NCBI RefSeq assembly: GCF_023349125.1
Contig: NZ_JAKIKT010000001.1
Coordinates: 496,001-560,000, forward strand
DNA: 64,000 nucleotides
DNA from: Shewanella corallii
GTDB taxonomy: Bacteria > Pseudomonadota > Gammaproteobacteria > Enterobacterales > Shewanellaceae
Direction: 5' to 3'
Under the pieces are notes generated by a model, which saw only the letters and a program-made list of their open reading frames with translations, was not told the origin of the DNA and ran no database searches. Both the position numbers and the translations under genes were made by a program. This document shows, piece after piece, positions 26,097 to 36,294 of this stretch; the stretch's first letter is position 1, and every line of letters starts with the position of its first letter.

Positions 26097-26537
26097 TTAG
26101 TTTTTCAGTTTGACCACATCTCCGGTCAGGGCGACACCAGCAATCAAAGCACCTGCCCCGCACTGGAAAGTCTCAGTGCTTGAGGTCAGGTTATTTTTGT
26201 AGTTGGACTTGATATTGACCACCGCATTGCCTCCCTCTTTGATTGCCCGCTGTTTCAGGGAAATCATGGCTGACAGAAATACCCACTGGCAGGCTTCTTC
26301 GTCGGTCTTATTAAAGGCATTGGTTTTTTTGTTGGTTTTAAATTCACCAAAGTTCTGCTCAACCTCGCCATAGGCCTGCTCACCAAAGTAGAAGGCGATA
26401 TCATTGCCAAGCTTGTTCTGAGCGACAGGCCGCGCCATGGTATCGGCAATAGAGTATGCGCCAATATCATCTCTGGCCTGTACAGAGACTGAGGTAAAAG
26501 AGAGGGAGAGGAGCGCAGTTAAAATAAGCTTCTTCAT
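26097..26537 (-). CDS. Secreted hypothetical protein (YbjQ/DUF-like)
   Basis: 146 residues with a clear Sec signal peptide (KKLILTALLSLSFTSVSVQA-RD). The mature protein is small and alpha/beta. It contains KEGGNAVVNIKSNYKNN and ends with CGAGALIAGVALTGDVV, a pattern shared by small secreted proteins sometimes misannotated as excinuclease subunits. Two cysteines may form a disulfide. Function unknown. It is a single gene with its own terminator. Confidence 0.6.
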   Translation of the reverse strand: MKKLILTALLSLSFTSVSVQARDDIGAYSIADTMARPVAQNKLGNDIAFYFGEQAYGEVEQNFGEFKTNKKTNAFNKTDEEACQWVFLSAMISLKQRAIKEGGNAVVNIKSNYKNNLTSSTETFQCGAGALIAGVALTGDVVKLKN

Positions 26538-26650
26538 CTTGAACTATCCTGATTTCCATATTCGAGGTGCGGTTTATGGACATAATACCGGGATATCAAT
26601 CGGCAGAGAATTACACCATGGTGGGGTTTTACCGCCGCTGCATAAACAAA

Positions 26651-26672
26651 AACAGCGCCAATTGGCGCTGTT
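26651..26672 (-). terminator. Terminator of the lipBA operon
   Basis: Perfect 11-bp palindromic stem AACAGCGCCAA/TTGGCGCTGTT (26651-26672), T-rich on the minus strand after the stem. Confidence 0.85.
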
Positions 26673-26690
26673 TTATCAGTATGCTGGAGC

Positions 26691-27656
26691 CTATTTAACT
26701 TCAACACCCTTGGCTTGCAGGTCGGCATGGTAGCTGGAACGAACCAGAGGACCACAGGCTGCATGGGTAAAACCAATTTCCGTAGCATAGTCGTGGAAGG
26801 CATCGAACTCCTGAGGAGTTACATAGCGCTTCACCGGCAGGTGGAACTTGGAAGGCTGCAGGTACTGACCCAGGGTCAGCATGTTAACATTGTGCTCACG
26901 CAGATCACGCAGTACCTGTTCAATTTCTTCGTTGGTCTCGCCCAGACCCAGCATAATGCCGGACTTGGTTGGGATATCCGGATGACGCTCTTTAAAACGC
27001 TTGAGCAGATCCAGTGACCACTGATAGTTGGCACCCGGACGGGCCTTACGGTAGTGAGCCGGAGCGGTTTCCAGGTTGTGGTTGAATACATCCGGTGGCT
27101 CTGTGGCCAGGATATCCAGGGCAGCGTCGATACGACCACGGAAGTCAGGCACCAGGATTTCAATCTTGATCTCCGGGTTCAGCACACGGATTTCGCGGAT
27201 ACAATCGGCAAAGTGCTGAGCGCCACCATCACGCAGGTCATCACGGTCAACCGAGGTGATGACCACATACTTGAGTTTCATCTCAGAGATGGTTTTGGCC
27301 AGTTTCTTTGGTTCTTCAGCGTCCGGCTTCAGCGGGCGGCCGTGGGCCACGTCGCAGAATGGGCAACGACGGGTACAGATGGCACCCAGAATCATAAAGG
27401 TGGCTGTGCCGTGGTTAAAACACTCTGCCAGGTTAGGGCAGGAGGCTTCTTCACAGACAGAGTGCAGACCGTTATTACGTAGCGCCTGCTTGATACCTTC
27501 GATACGCTGGCTGGATGCCGGCAGTTTTACTCTCAGCCAGTCAGGCTTACGCAGCATGTCTTCGCGCTCGGAAGGCATGACTTTAACCGGGATACGGGCG
27601 ACTTTGTCGGCGTCGCGGAGTTTGACTCCGGGTTGTAATCTCTCAGGTCTGCTCAT
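26691..27656 (-). CDS. lipA: Lipoyl synthase
   Basis: 321 residues (E. coli 321). Radical-SAM enzyme that inserts two sulfurs into octanoyl groups on E2/H proteins. Auxiliary-cluster cysteines C68, C73, C79 and radical-SAM cysteines C94, C98, C101 fall at the same positions as in E. coli. SAM contacts are in the central barrel, with the conserved C-terminal VRSSYHAD tail. It overlaps lipB by ATGA and ends at a terminator. Confidence 0.97.
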   Translation of the reverse strand: MSRPERLQPGVKLRDADKVARIPVKVMPSEREDMLRKPDWLRVKLPASSQRIEGIKQALRNNGLHSVCEEASCPNLAECFNHGTATFMILGAICTRRCPFCDVAHGRPLKPDAEEPKKLAKTISEMKLKYVVITSVDRDDLRDGGAQHFADCIREIRVLNPEIKIEILVPDFRGRIDAALDILATEPPDVFNHNLETAPAHYRKARPGANYQWSLDLLKRFKERHPDIPTKSGIMLGLGETNEEIEQVLRDLREHNVNMLTLGQYLQPSKFHLPVKRYVTPQEFDAFHDYATEIGFTHAACGPLVRSSYHADLQAKGVEVK

Positions 27657-28309
27657 AGTGTGTTTGCTAATCCTTCAAGGTGAATCACTTGGCCGTAATT
27701 CAGACGCTTGGTAAAGGTGGTGACCAGGTCATCACCAGCTTGAATAACGGTTTGCGGCCCGCCGAGGGCTTTACACTGGACCATTTCCAGTCCCGCATAG
27801 CCACAGGGGTTGATCCGCAGAAAGGGTTCCAAGTCCATATCTACGTTTAAAGCCAGTCCGTGGAACGAACAACCTTTGCGGATCCTCAGACCCAAAGAGG
27901 CTATTTTGCGCTCATTCACGTAGACGCCCGGAGCGTCAGCTTTAGCGTAGGCTTCAATGCCATATCCCTTGAGCAGGTCGACCAGGCTCTGTTCGATTTC
28001 GGTCACCAGCTGGCGGACACCGACTTTACGGCGTTTGATATCAAGCAGGGGATAGGCCACTAATTGACCCGGACCGTGATAAGTTACCTGGCCGCCACGA
28101 TCCACCTGAATAACAGGGATGTTTCCCGGATTCAGTATGTGTTCCGCTTTGCCGGCCTGGCCTTGAGTAAATACCGGTGGATGCTCTACCAGCCAGAGTT
28201 CGTCTGGGCTGTTTTCATCCCGGTTATCTGTGTAGTGTTGCATCGCATGCCAGACAGTCTCATAGTCCTGACGACCCAGATGACGAACATGCAAAGTGTC
28301 GTTATGCAA
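27653..28309 (-). CDS. lipB: Octanoyl-[ACP]-protein N-octanoyltransferase
   Basis: 218 residues from the TTG at 28309; GAGAGG lies 6 nt upstream and this start gives the E. coli numbering (catalytic C169 in NPCGYAG, K135 in RKIASLG). A TTG two codons earlier is the alternative. It transfers octanoate from acyl carrier protein to lipoyl domains, the substrate of LipA. Conserved [13 protein letters not shown] and [10 protein letters not shown] are present. It overlaps lipA by 4 nt. A TATAAT -10 and an inverted repeat lie upstream. Confidence 0.95.
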   Translation of the reverse strand: MHNDTLHVRHLGRQDYETVWHAMQHYTDNRDENSPDELWLVEHPPVFTQGQAGKAEHILNPGNIPVIQVDRGGQVTYHGPGQLVAYPLLDIKRRKVGVRQLVTEIEQSLVDLLKGYGIEAYAKADAPGVYVNERKIASLGLRIRKGCSFHGLALNVDMDLEPFLRINPCGYAGLEMVQCKALGGPQTVIQAGDDLVTTFTKRLNYGQVIHLEGLANTL

Positions 28310-28343
28310 GGGCAACCTCTCCCCTCTGAAATCAGTAGCGTCA

Positions 28344-28349
28344 TTATAC
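28344..28349 (-). promoter_or_regulatory. Candidate -10 element of lipBA
   Basis: TATAAT on the minus strand, about 35 nt before the lipB start. The -35 is poor, so activation by a factor bound upstream is possible. Confidence 0.4.
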
Positions 28350-28371
28350 TTGACTGTTTGACAATGGTATA

Positions 28372-28413
28372 CAGATCACAGTTTTACTTTGGCAAGATTT
28401 GAACTGTGATCTG
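28372..28413. promoter_or_regulatory. 12-bp inverted repeat between ybeD and lipB
   Basis: CAGATCACAGTT (28372-28383) and AACTGTGATCTG (28402-28413), perfect, 18-nt loop. It sits upstream of the lipB -10 and just past the ybeD stop. No T-tract follows, so a paired operator is more likely than a terminator. Confidence 0.5.
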
Positions 28414-28421
28414 CAAATGAA

Positions 28422-28700
28422 TTATAGAACCCGCTTAACGCCTTCGATGGCTGCCAGTTCGGTATACAGGGTCTCAACCATCTCTTTGTTTTCCACTGTG
28501 ACGCGGATGGTGATTGAGTAGTAGGTACCCTTGCTTGATGCCTTGGTGCTTGGCACATAGTCACCCGGTACATGCTTCTGTACTACGGCAACCACACGGT
28601 CTGCCAGAGTGTCATCTGCATCGCCCACTACCTTGTATGGGAAAGAAGCCGGAAACTCCATCAGCTCTTCAAAACGGGTATTCAGATCGGAATTAGTCAT
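28422..28700 (-). CDS. ybeD: DUF493/YbeD family protein
   Basis: 92 residues (E. coli YbeD 87). Small ferredoxin-like ACT fold: [22 protein letters not shown] and a C-terminal [12 protein letters not shown]. It probably regulates or stabilises a partner, but no activity is established. Its place between dacA and lipB is conserved in enterics and Shewanella. Confidence 0.9.
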   Translation of the reverse strand: MTNSDLNTRFEELMEFPASFPYKVVGDADDTLADRVVAVVQKHVPGDYVPSTKASSKGTYYSITIRVTVENKEMVETLYTELAAIEGVKRVL

Positions 28701-28787
28701 GGTGAACTCTCTAAATCGGGTGTAATGAATCCAATATGGTGCTTATTGTACGCTTTTCAAGTGCAGGCAGTGAGAGCGCGCAATAAA

Positions 28788-28809
28788 AAAGCCACCCGCA
28801 GGTGGCTTT
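28788..28809 (-). terminator. Terminator downstream of dacA
   Basis: AAAGCCACC/GGTGGCTTT stem, CGCA loop, six T residues on the minus strand. It lies beyond the MITE-like element, 290 nt after the dacA stop. Confidence 0.85.
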
Positions 28810-28819
28810 CTCTGGATTT

Positions 28820-29086
28820 ATACCAATTTCATTTAATAGTTGATCTGTTTCAGCGGGAATTCAATGCGCTTGAGACAAGACGAGTCGGCGAAGCCATAGT
28901 GGTTCTATGTCAAGGCGACTCAACACAGTATCAAGTGCATTGAAGCCCGCACTCCGTGAGCGTGTCAGGCATCCTGCTTCTGTGTTGCATTGCTCTTAAA
29001 GGGAACCACCCTTATTCAATCAATGCGCCTTGAATCAGAATCCCTGACGCGCTCTGAATTGATCAGACTATTAATGAAGTTGGTAT
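28820..29086. mobile_element. MITE-like element with ATACCAAYTTCATT ends
   Basis: 267 bp with about 25-bp imperfect terminal inverted repeats: ATACCAATTTCATTTAATAG at the left and, on the opposite strand, ATACCAACTTCATTAATAG at the right, both running on to TGATC. Direct words CAATGCGC(C)TTGA occur at both ends (28862 and 29021). It has no ORF and no obvious target duplication. It lies between dacA and its terminator. Confidence 0.75.
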
Positions 29087-29097
29087 GCCTGCCGGAA

Positions 29098-30276
29098 TTA
29101 ACCGAACCAGCTGGCAAACAGTTGCTTGAAGTAGTCCATCAGCTTGCTGAACCAGCTACCTTCATTCACCTCTTCCAGGGTAACCAGAGGGAACTGGGCA
29201 ACATCTTCACCGTTCAGTTGGAAGTACAGACGACCCACCACTTCACCTTTGCCCATAGGCGCAGTCAGTTCTTTGGTCAGTTCATAATGAGCCTGCAGAT
29301 TCTTACCCTGACCACGGTTGATGGTGATAGGGGTGTCAGTCATTACGCCCAGCTTCACCTGTTCTTTGTCACCGAACCAGATACGCTCTTCGGTAAAGGT
29401 TTCACCGGCCTTGAATGGGGTTACAGTTTCAAAGAAACGGAAACCATAGTTCAGCAGTTTTTTGCTTTCAGCTGCACGGGCGTTGGCGCTCTTGGTGCCC
29501 AGTACCACGGCGATTAAACGCATATCGTCTTTAGTGGCAGAGCTCACCAGGTTGTAGCCTGCACCTGAGGTGTGGCCGGTTTTAATGCCATCAACGTTCA
29601 GTGACTTGTCCCACAGCAAGCGGTTACGGTTGTACTGAGGGATATTGTTGTAGGTGAACTGCTTCTCGCTGTAAATCTTGTACTCATCTGGTACGTCACG
29701 GATCAACGCTGCGCCCAGCAGTGCCATATCATAGGCAGTGGTTTTCTGGTCGTCAGAGTCCAGGCCATGTGAGTTCTCAAAGTGAGAGTCAGTCATGTTC
29801 AGCTGCTTGGCCCAGGAGTTCATCAGGTCAACGAAGGCGCCTTCGGTACCGGCAATATGCTCGGCCATGGCCACACAGGCATCGTTACCTGACTGAATGA
29901 TGATGCCTTTATTCAGTTCAGAGACTTTAACCTTGGTGCCCACCTCGATAAACATCTTGGAGGAGTCAGGGAAGTTCTTGGCCCAGGCGTTCTTGGAGAT
30001 CTGGACTTCATCATCCGGGTTGACGTTACCACGCTTGATCTCCTGACCGATAACGTAGCTGGTCATCATCTTGGTCAGGCTGGCTGGGTTCAGGCTTTCA
30101 TAGGCGTTGTTCTCAGCAATCACCTTACCTGTGTTGTAATCCATCAGCACATAGGCTTTGGCGGCCACATCCGGGGAGTCCGGAATGACCATAGGTGCTG
30201 CCTGAGTTGCAACGGAAACGGCAAGCCCGGTAAACACCAGGATGGCTTTCAAAGGTCCTTTGACAAAATTCTTCAT
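29098..30276 (-). CDS. dacA: D-alanyl-D-alanine carboxypeptidase (PBP5-type)
   Basis: 392 residues from the ATG at 30276 with a Sec signal peptide (AVSVATQAAP). Low-mass PBP that removes the terminal D-Ala from pentapeptides. Active motifs: SxxK in LNPASLTKMM, SxN in SGNDACVAMAEH, and KTG in DGIKTGHTSGAGYN. The C-terminal PBP5_C domain ends in an amphipathic membrane anchor (SKLMDYFKQLFASWF). It has its own promoter, and the rlpA gap is 279 bp. The expected terminator is displaced by a MITE-like element. Confidence 0.96.
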   Translation of the reverse strand: MKNFVKGPLKAILVFTGLAVSVATQAAPMVIPDSPDVAAKAYVLMDYNTGKVIAENNAYESLNPASLTKMMTSYVIGQEIKRGNVNPDDEVQISKNAWAKNFPDSSKMFIEVGTKVKVSELNKGIIIQSGNDACVAMAEHIAGTEGAFVDLMNSWAKQLNMTDSHFENSHGLDSDDQKTTAYDMALLGAALIRDVPDEYKIYSEKQFTYNNIPQYNRNRLLWDKSLNVDGIKTGHTSGAGYNLVSSATKDDMRLIAVVLGTKSANARAAESKKLLNYGFRFFETVTPFKAGETFTEERIWFGDKEQVKLGVMTDTPITINRGQGKNLQAHYELTKELTAPMGKGEVVGRLYFQLNGEDVAQFPLVTLEEVNEGSWFSKLMDYFKQLFASWFG

Positions 30277-30329
30277 TACTTCAGTACGTCTTTTGGTTGT
30301 ATTGGGTTCGGAACTGCAAACTGCAGCGG

Positions 30330-30359
30330 AGTATATCACTATCTACAGTGGGATTTTAA
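30330..30359 (-). promoter_or_regulatory. dacA promoter (extended -10)
   Basis: On the minus strand TTAAAA, 18-nt spacer, TATACT preceded by TG at the extended -10 position, about 54 nt before the start. Confidence 0.5.
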
Positions 30360-30555
30360 TTAGCGGCTGTTCATCTTACGCGCTGACCAACACTGCAAAT
30401 TGTTTGAATTTGTTAGCAACAACAGCAAGCCTGTTTAGCAATGGGTCAATTCCTGCTCAATACCCGCTTACTTGCCCCCATGTGTTATTAAACAAATAAA
30501 ATGCTCAAAAGTTCACACCAATGAGGTATTCATTTACATAGAGGGGGCGGATTGA

Positions 30556-31362
30556 TTACTTGGCTGGTGGTGGCGTGACCAAAAAGCTCTCGGGAAAACC
30601 GTCGGCTCGCAGGGTTTCCAGCAGTTTATTGGCCAGGGTTAACTGGCCAACCGGACCAAGCTGCAGCCGATAAATCTCACCTTGCTGTTGCAGGCGCGAC
30701 TGTAACTGGTGTTTGGCCTCCAGTTCAGCGGCCAGGGTTGCGAGTCTGGCTTTGTCTTTGGATGCGACCAGCTGAATATAGTAGGTCTGTTCGCCTGTCA
30801 GCTCTGCCAGTTGGGGAACCTGGGGGCTGGCGATATAGATGGCTTCCACTTCCACATTGGCGGTGCCGGTTTTCAGCATATCCAACCTGGCTGCGGCAGC
30901 ATAAGACAGATCGATAATCCGCCCCCCATGGAAAGGGCCACGGTCATTCACACGCACGATTACCTGTTTGCCGTTGTCGCGGTTGGTCACTTTGACATAG
31001 CTGGGCAGCGGCAGGGTTTTGTGAGCGGCAGTCATGGAGTACATGTCATAGCGCTCACCATTGGAGGTCAGGTGGCCATGGAACTTGGCACCATACCAGC
31101 TGGCGACACCTTTTTCGGTGTAGCCCTGGCTGGTTGGCATCACATCATAGGTTTTGCCAAGTACTGTGTATCGGCGGTTGCCCTGACGGCTGTATGGTTC
31201 AAACCTGGGTTGGGCGTTTTCTACTTTGGTGACGTCAGGTGCATTACTCGGGGCCTCATCGTCCGCCATATCGTAACGTCCACCACCGGAGCAGCCTGCC
31301 AGTAGGGCAGAGGTAGAAAGCAGGCCGCACAGCAGCAGGGTTTTAGCTTTGGTCATGGGCAT
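30556..31362 (-). CDS. rlpA: RlpA-like septal peptidoglycan lipoprotein
   Basis: 268 residues from an ATG at 31362; a GTG at 31377 and ATG at 31356 are alternatives, and no strong ribosome site helps. Lipoprotein signal with lipobox LLAGC. Double-psi barrel domain ([20 protein letters not shown] and [18 protein letters not shown]) with the conserved catalytic-type aspartate, and a C-terminal SPOR domain ([22 protein letters not shown]). Some RlpA proteins are lytic transglycosylases for denuded glycan strands. It overlaps the end of mltB, so the two are coupled. Confidence 0.93.
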   Translation of the reverse strand: MPMTKAKTLLLCGLLSTSALLAGCSGGGRYDMADDEAPSNAPDVTKVENAQPRFEPYSRQGNRRYTVLGKTYDVMPTSQGYTEKGVASWYGAKFHGHLTSNGERYDMYSMTAAHKTLPLPSYVKVTNRDNGKQVIVRVNDRGPFHGGRIIDLSYAAAARLDMLKTGTANVEVEAIYIASPQVPQLAELTGEQTYYIQLVASKDKARLATLAAELEAKHQLQSRLQQQGEIYRLQLGPVGQLTLANKLLETLRADGFPESFLVTPPPAK

Positions 31363-32341
31363 GTTTAAGTTGTTCACTGAATTGGTAGACCGCCATAGCG
31401 TATAATGGGCTGCGATTATAACGGGTGATCACATAAAAGTTCTTCAGTCCCAGCCAATATTCCGCACTGTCTGCCTGTTCCAGCGCCACCAACATCGCTT
31501 TTTGGCTGGCGTTGAGATCCTGATTCTTCTTCAGGCTCAAATCCGGGCTGAGGATATCTGCAACGGTCAGATTAAGCCGCTCGCCACTCCACACTTTGGC
31601 TTTTGGCGTTCCTTCGTTCACCAATGGCAAAACCACAGGTTCGCCGGCCTGCCAGCCGTGTTCATGGAAGTAGTTGGCGACGGAGCCGATGGCATCCACA
31701 GGGTTGGTCAGCAGATCCCGCTGGCCATCACCGTCAAAGTCCACGGCGTAATGACGATAGCTTGAGGAGATAAACTGGCCATAGCCCATGGCACCTGCGT
31801 AAGAGCCTTTGAGTTCATCCAGAGGTAATTTTTCCTCTTTAATCAGTTGCTGCAGCTGGCCCAGTTCAGAGCGGAAGAAGTCGGCCCGGGGGGGATAATG
31901 GAAGCCAAGAGTATAGAGGGCATCCAGTACAGGGTATTTACCCATGTAACCGCCATAGAAGGTCTCGATACCGATAATGGCAACAATCACCTGTGGGTCG
32001 ACACCATAGGTTTTGGCCGCACGGGCGATGGTTTGCTCATGCTCATTCCAGAACTTAAGACCTGCTGCCAGACGTTTTTCGGTCAGGAAAATCGGATAAT
32101 AAACATGCCATGGTTTGGCTTCCCATGGTCGGGAAATGGCATCCAGCACATCCTGGTTGAGTTTGGCATCGGCCAGAAATGCTTCAGTTTCGGCTTGGGT
32201 AAAGCCTTTGGCTTGCTGCTCTTTGATAAAGTCAGCAGTCAGCGTCTTGGTGTCCAGAGGCTCAGCAACAGCGACTGAGCCAAGCAAGAGGGCGCCTATT
32301 GGAGCGAAGAGTGGCGCGAGTAACGAGGAGATTCTTGTCAT
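31343..32341 (-). CDS. mltB: Lytic murein transglycosylase B
   Basis: 332 residues. GH103 enzyme that cleaves glycan strands to 1,6-anhydromuropeptides. The catalytic glutamate is in [18 protein letters not shown]; the fold continues with [19 protein letters not shown] and a [10 protein letters not shown] loop. The N-terminus is a cleavable Sec signal ([13 protein letters not shown]) with no lipobox cysteine, unlike E. coli MltB, so it should be a soluble periplasmic enzyme. It overlaps the start of rlpA. Confidence 0.95.
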   Translation of the reverse strand: MTRISSLLAPLFAPIGALLLGSVAVAEPLDTKTLTADFIKEQQAKGFTQAETEAFLADAKLNQDVLDAISRPWEAKPWHVYYPIFLTEKRLAAGLKFWNEHEQTIARAAKTYGVDPQVIVAIIGIETFYGGYMGKYPVLDALYTLGFHYPPRADFFRSELGQLQQLIKEEKLPLDELKGSYAGAMGYGQFISSSYRHYAVDFDGDGQRDLLTNPVDAIGSVANYFHEHGWQAGEPVVLPLVNEGTPKAKVWSGERLNLTVADILSPDLSLKKNQDLNASQKAMLVALEQADSAEYWLGLKNFYVITRYNRSPLYAMAVYQFSEQLKHAHDQS

Positions 32342-32375
32342 TCCGGTGATTCTCTTTTCCGTTGTGTGCTTTGGT

Positions 32376-33482
32376 TTAACGGTCGATAAAGCGTCTGTGA
32401 GTGTGAATACTCATCAGAATTCCGAAGCCCGTCATCAGTGTCAGCATGGAGGTTCCCCCATAACTGATCAGCGGTAGTGGAACCCCCACTACAGGCAGAA
32501 TACCTGACACCATACCAATATTTACAAATACATATACAAAGAATGTCAGTGTAATGGAGCCAGCCAGCAGGCGGGCAAAGCTGGTTTGCGCACGGGACGC
32601 GATAGTCAGTCCCCTGGCGATGATAAACACGTAGAGGGCCAGCAACAGCAGAATACCAATTAAGCCAAACTCCTCACCTATCACGGCGAAGATAAAGTCG
32701 GTGTGACGTTCCGGCAGAAATTCCAGCTGTGACTGAGTACCTTCCAGCCAGCCCTTGCCCCAGAATCCGCCCGAGCCGATGGCAATTTTAGACTGGATAA
32801 TGTGGTAACCGGCACCCAGAGGGTCTTTCTCAGGATCCAGCAGGGTCAGCACCCGGGTGCGTTGGTAGTCGTGCATAAGGAAGAACCAGAGGATGGGCAG
32901 AAACGCAAGTACGGCCAGCAATACCCCGCCTACAATGGTCCAGCTCATACCGGACAGAAAGAGCACAAATACCCCCGACGCGGCAACCAGAATCGAGGTA
33001 CCCAGATCCGGCTGACTGGCGATAAGCAGGGTTGGTATCAGCAAAATAGCCACCCCCCCGGCAAGATGTCGCTTTTTGGGAGGAAGGGGGAACTTACTGA
33101 TAAACCAGGCCATGGTAATGGGGAAGGCCAGCTTCATCAGCTCTGATGGCTGGAACTCCATAAAGCCCAGGTTTAACCAGCGCTGTGCCCCTTTGTTGAT
33201 CTCGCCAAAGAAGTGAACCGCCAGCAGCAGGATAACGCCTATTACATAGATGGGCAGTGCCCACCGACGCAGCACTTCCGGGTTGATTTGGGCTACGGTC
33301 AACATTACCAGCAAAGACAACCCCATGCGGATCATCTGCCTGTCCATCATCGCCAGGCTGCCACCGCTTGCTGAATAGATCACAAACAGGCTGAAGCAAA
33401 ACAGGATCAAAATGCCGCCCAGCAGTGGCAGGTCAATATGGATGCGTTGCCAAAAAGTTTGGCGACTTGGATGCGCACTCAT
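32376..33482 (-). CDS. rodA: Peptidoglycan glycosyltransferase RodA
   Basis: 368 residues (E. coli 370), SEDS family, about ten membrane helices. It polymerises lipid II during elongation together with PBP2. Conserved regions include [40 protein letters not shown] and the C-terminal [11 protein letters not shown]. It overlaps mrdA by 4 nt and is followed by mltB after 34 nt. Confidence 0.96.
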   Translation of the reverse strand: MSAHPSRQTFWQRIHIDLPLLGGILILFCFSLFVIYSASGGSLAMMDRQMIRMGLSLLVMLTVAQINPEVLRRWALPIYVIGVILLLAVHFFGEINKGAQRWLNLGFMEFQPSELMKLAFPITMAWFISKFPLPPKKRHLAGGVAILLIPTLLIASQPDLGTSILVAASGVFVLFLSGMSWTIVGGVLLAVLAFLPILWFFLMHDYQRTRVLTLLDPEKDPLGAGYHIIQSKIAIGSGGFWGKGWLEGTQSQLEFLPERHTDFIFAVIGEEFGLIGILLLLALYVFIIARGLTIASRAQTSFARLLAGSITLTFFVYVFVNIGMVSGILPVVGVPLPLISYGGTSMLTLMTGFGILMSIHTHRRFIDR

Positions 33483-35338
33483 TCTTTGGTCGGCTCCTTG
33501 GTGTCGCGAAGAATATATTCATCCAGCATGGCGCGGGCCACAGGACCTGCGTTGGCGCCACCCCAACCGGCGTTTTCCAGCACTACAGCCAATACGATTC
33601 TGGGGGTTTCATAGGGGGCATAAGCCACAATCAAGGCGTTATCCTTGAGGCGCTCATCGATGTTTTCGGCATCGTATTTGGCGTCCTGGGCCACAGAGAA
33701 TACCTGAGCAGTACCTGTCTTCATGGCCGCCGTATATTTGGCGTCGGTGAAACGGGATTTGTGGGCGGTCTGCTGCATGGCGTCATTAATAATGTCCCAG
33801 TTTCTGGGATCTTTGAGCACAACAGGCGGCATCTCATCTACAGGGGTTTTGAGCGTGCCATCGTTCTGAGTCACCGCCTTCATCAGGTGAGGAGAAAAGC
33901 GTCTCCCCTTGTTGGCAACAATGGCAGTGGCGGCAGCCAGCTGCAGTGGGGTTGTGGTCCAGTAGCCCTGACCAATACCCACAGAGATGGTGTCACCAAT
34001 CCACCAGGGCTGGTTGTAGCGGGCTCGCTTCCAGTCCCGTGACGGCATAATGCCGGAGGCTTCTTCATAAATGTCCACATTGGTGGGCTGACCGAAGCCA
34101 AACTGGGTCATAAACTCGGAGATCTTGTTGATACCCAGCTTGTATGCCATGTCGTAAAAGTAGGTATCACAGGAGTCGATAATGGAGTGGTATACATCCA
34201 CCCAACCGTGGCCCCAACGCTTCCAGTCCCGGTATTTGTGGTCAACGCCGGGAATTTGCCAGAAGCCGGGATCCCAGATGCGGGTTTTCTCGGTGACTGT
34301 GCCCTCTTCCAGTCCCAGCAGCGCCATAATGGGTTTTACTGTCGATGCTGGTGCGTACTGGCCCTGAGTGGCTCGGTTGATCAGTGGACGGGAGCGGTTG
34401 TTCAGCAGTGCGCTGTAGGCTTTGGCGCTGATGCCGTGAACAAACTGATTGGGGTCATAGCTGGGGCTTGAAGCCAGCGCTAAAATCCCACCATCTCTTG
34501 GATCGATAGCCACAATACTGCCGCGGCGGCCGTCCAGCAGTTCCTGGGCTTTTTGCTGCAACTTCAAATCTATTGTGAGATAGATATCCTGACCCGGCTC
34601 GGGCTCAGAGACTTTAAGGGTACGTATGGTGCGGCCACGGTTGTTCACCTCTTCTTCAAGGTGCCCCGGTTTGCCGTGCAGTACCGGCTCATAGAATTTT
34701 TCAATGCCCTGCTTGCCAATAAACTTGGTCCCGGCGTAATCACTCCAGTCGCCACTGCGTTCAAGTGATTCACGGTCACGGGAGTTAATGCGGCCCACAT
34801 AGCCAAGGGCATGGGTCAGGGTGCTGCCGTAGGGGTAATAACGTTTTAGACCTGCTTCCACTTCCACACCGGGAAACTTGTGCTGATTAACACTGAATAT
34901 GGCGACCTCTTCCTCAGTCAGGCGGGCTTTCAGGGTTAAAGGCTTAAAGCGTCTGTGATGCTTGAGAGACTTGGTGAAGTCCTCTTTTTCATCTTCGCTG
35001 ATGTCAATAATCGCTGCCAGTCCATCTATAGTGCCGGGGATATCTTTGACACTCTCTGGGACCAGTTCAAGCGAGTAGAAAGGTTGGTTTTCTGCCAGCA
35101 ATACGCCGTGCCTGTCGTAGATCAGACCGCGGCTTGGAGGCAAAGGCAGTACCCGGATGCGGTTGTCATCTGAACGGGTGGTGTAATCGTTGAATGAGGT
35201 GACCTGCAGGTGATAAAGGTTACCCAGCAGGATGGACACCATGAGAATGACGCAAACAAAAGTAAACAGCGCCCGGCGCTTAAACAGCGACGCCTCAGCT
35301 GCGTGATCATGCATGGTAATGCGCTTTCTTGGCGACAC
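33479..35338 (-). CDS. mrdA: Penicillin-binding protein 2
   Basis: 619 residues from a GTG at 35338 with GGAGAG 5 nt upstream; the ATG at 35314 has no ribosome site and would give a shorter N-terminus than E. coli PBP2. Elongation transpeptidase with one N-terminal helix ([20 protein letters not shown]), pedestal domain, and transpeptidase motifs SxxK in [10 protein letters not shown], SxN-type [10 protein letters not shown] and KTG in [11 protein letters not shown]. It overlaps rodA by ATGA and follows rlmH. Confidence 0.95.
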   Translation of the reverse strand: MSPRKRITMHDHAAEASLFKRRALFTFVCVILMVSILLGNLYHLQVTSFNDYTTRSDDNRIRVLPLPPSRGLIYDRHGVLLAENQPFYSLELVPESVKDIPGTIDGLAAIIDISEDEKEDFTKSLKHHRRFKPLTLKARLTEEEVAIFSVNQHKFPGVEVEAGLKRYYPYGSTLTHALGYVGRINSRDRESLERSGDWSDYAGTKFIGKQGIEKFYEPVLHGKPGHLEEEVNNRGRTIRTLKVSEPEPGQDIYLTIDLKLQQKAQELLDGRRGSIVAIDPRDGGILALASSPSYDPNQFVHGISAKAYSALLNNRSRPLINRATQGQYAPASTVKPIMALLGLEEGTVTEKTRIWDPGFWQIPGVDHKYRDWKRWGHGWVDVYHSIIDSCDTYFYDMAYKLGINKISEFMTQFGFGQPTNVDIYEEASGIMPSRDWKRARYNQPWWIGDTISVGIGQGYWTTTPLQLAAATAIVANKGRRFSPHLMKAVTQNDGTLKTPVDEMPPVVLKDPRNWDIINDAMQQTAHKSRFTDAKYTAAMKTGTAQVFSVAQDAKYDAENIDERLKDNALIVAYAPYETPRIVLAVVLENAGWGGANAGPVARAMLDEYILRDTKEPTKE

Positions 35339-35398
35339 TTATGCTCTCCGACCAGTTTACGGGCCACAAATTTGTGGCCAAGTCTTGATTAGCGAGTA

Positions 35399-35869
35399 TT
35401 ACTCTCTGTGATACGGGTGGTTGTTGTTGATGCTCCAGGCCCGATAAAGGCTCTCTGCCACCACAATCCGTACCATGGGATGGGGCAGGGTCAGAGCTGA
35501 CAGACACCAGCTTTGTGCGGCAGCGGCTTTACATGCCGGCGCCAAGCCTTCGGGTCCGCCAATCAAGAGGCTGACATCCCGACCATCCAGTTGCCACTTT
35601 TCCAGCTGTGTCGCCAGTTGTGGCGTCGTCCAGTGCTTGCCGGGCAGATCCAGGGTGACAATGTGGTTGCCTTTGGGGATTGCCGCCAGCATCAACTCCC
35701 CTTCCTTTTGCAGGATGCGGGCGATATCAGCGTTTTTACCACGCTTACCTGCCGGGATCTCAATCAGTTCCAACGCCATATCCCGGGGGAAACGGCGTTG
35801 GTACTCCTCGAAGCCACGGGTTACCCAGTCCGGCATTTTGGTGCCGACTGCCACGAGTTGCAGCTTCAT
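35399..35869 (-). CDS. rlmH: 23S rRNA (pseudouridine-1915 N3)-methyltransferase
   Basis: 156 residues (E. coli 155). SPOUT methyltransferase with a trefoil knot: [14 protein letters not shown] binds SAM and the C-terminus has [20 protein letters not shown]. It methylates m3-pseudouridine 1915 in helix 69 of 23S rRNA. The start overlaps the rsfS stop as TGATG. Confidence 0.96.
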   Translation of the reverse strand: MKLQLVAVGTKMPDWVTRGFEEYQRRFPRDMALELIEIPAGKRGKNADIARILQKEGELMLAAIPKGNHIVTLDLPGKHWTTPQLATQLEKWQLDGRDVSLLIGGPEGLAPACKAAAAQSWCLSALTLPHPMVRIVVAESLYRAWSINNNHPYHRE

Positions 35870-36195
35870 CAGGCGCCTTCAGACCAGAGCTTTTCAAGCT
35901 GGTAGAAGTCACGGGTTTGTTCCTGCATGACATGCAGAATCACACCGCCGAAGTCCACCAAAACCCACTCAGAGCCATCACGGCCTTCAACACCCAGAAT
36001 TTCAATATTGGCCTGCTTGGCTTCTTTCACCGCGTACTCCGCCATGGAACGCACGTGAGTACTGGAAGTACCTGAGCAGATCACCATGTAATCAGTGATA
36101 GTAGATTGGTTGGAAACGTCAAAGGTAACAATATCTTTGGCTTTCAGGTCGTCGACTTTATCGACAACAAATGCTTTCAACTCCGCGCTTTGCAC
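35869..36195 (-). CDS. rsfS: Ribosome silencing factor RsfS
   Basis: 108 residues from a GTG with GAGGA 7 nt upstream. Binds ribosomal protein L14 and blocks subunit joining in stationary phase. Family motifs [20 protein letters not shown] and [19 protein letters not shown] are clear. One-base overlap with rlmH. Probably transcribed from the promoter just upstream. Confidence 0.96.
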   Translation of the reverse strand: MQSAELKAFVVDKVDDLKAKDIVTFDVSNQSTITDYMVICSGTSSTHVRSMAEYAVKEAKQANIEILGVEGRDGSEWVLVDFGGVILHVMQEQTRDFYQLEKLWSEGA

Positions 36196-36232
36196 GTAAG
36201 AGTCCTCATCAATAATTCAAAAACAGCCGCAC

Positions 36233-36238
36233 ATTATA
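36233..36238 (-). promoter_or_regulatory. Candidate -10 of rsfS
   Basis: Consensus TATAAT, about 38 nt before the rsfS start; the -35 is not consensus. It would let rsfS-rlmH-mrdA-rodA be expressed apart from nadD. Confidence 0.4.
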
Positions 36239-36294
36239 CGGCAACAATATCAGGTAAGCGACCAATCACTACAGGGGCCGAACGGTTGAATTGG

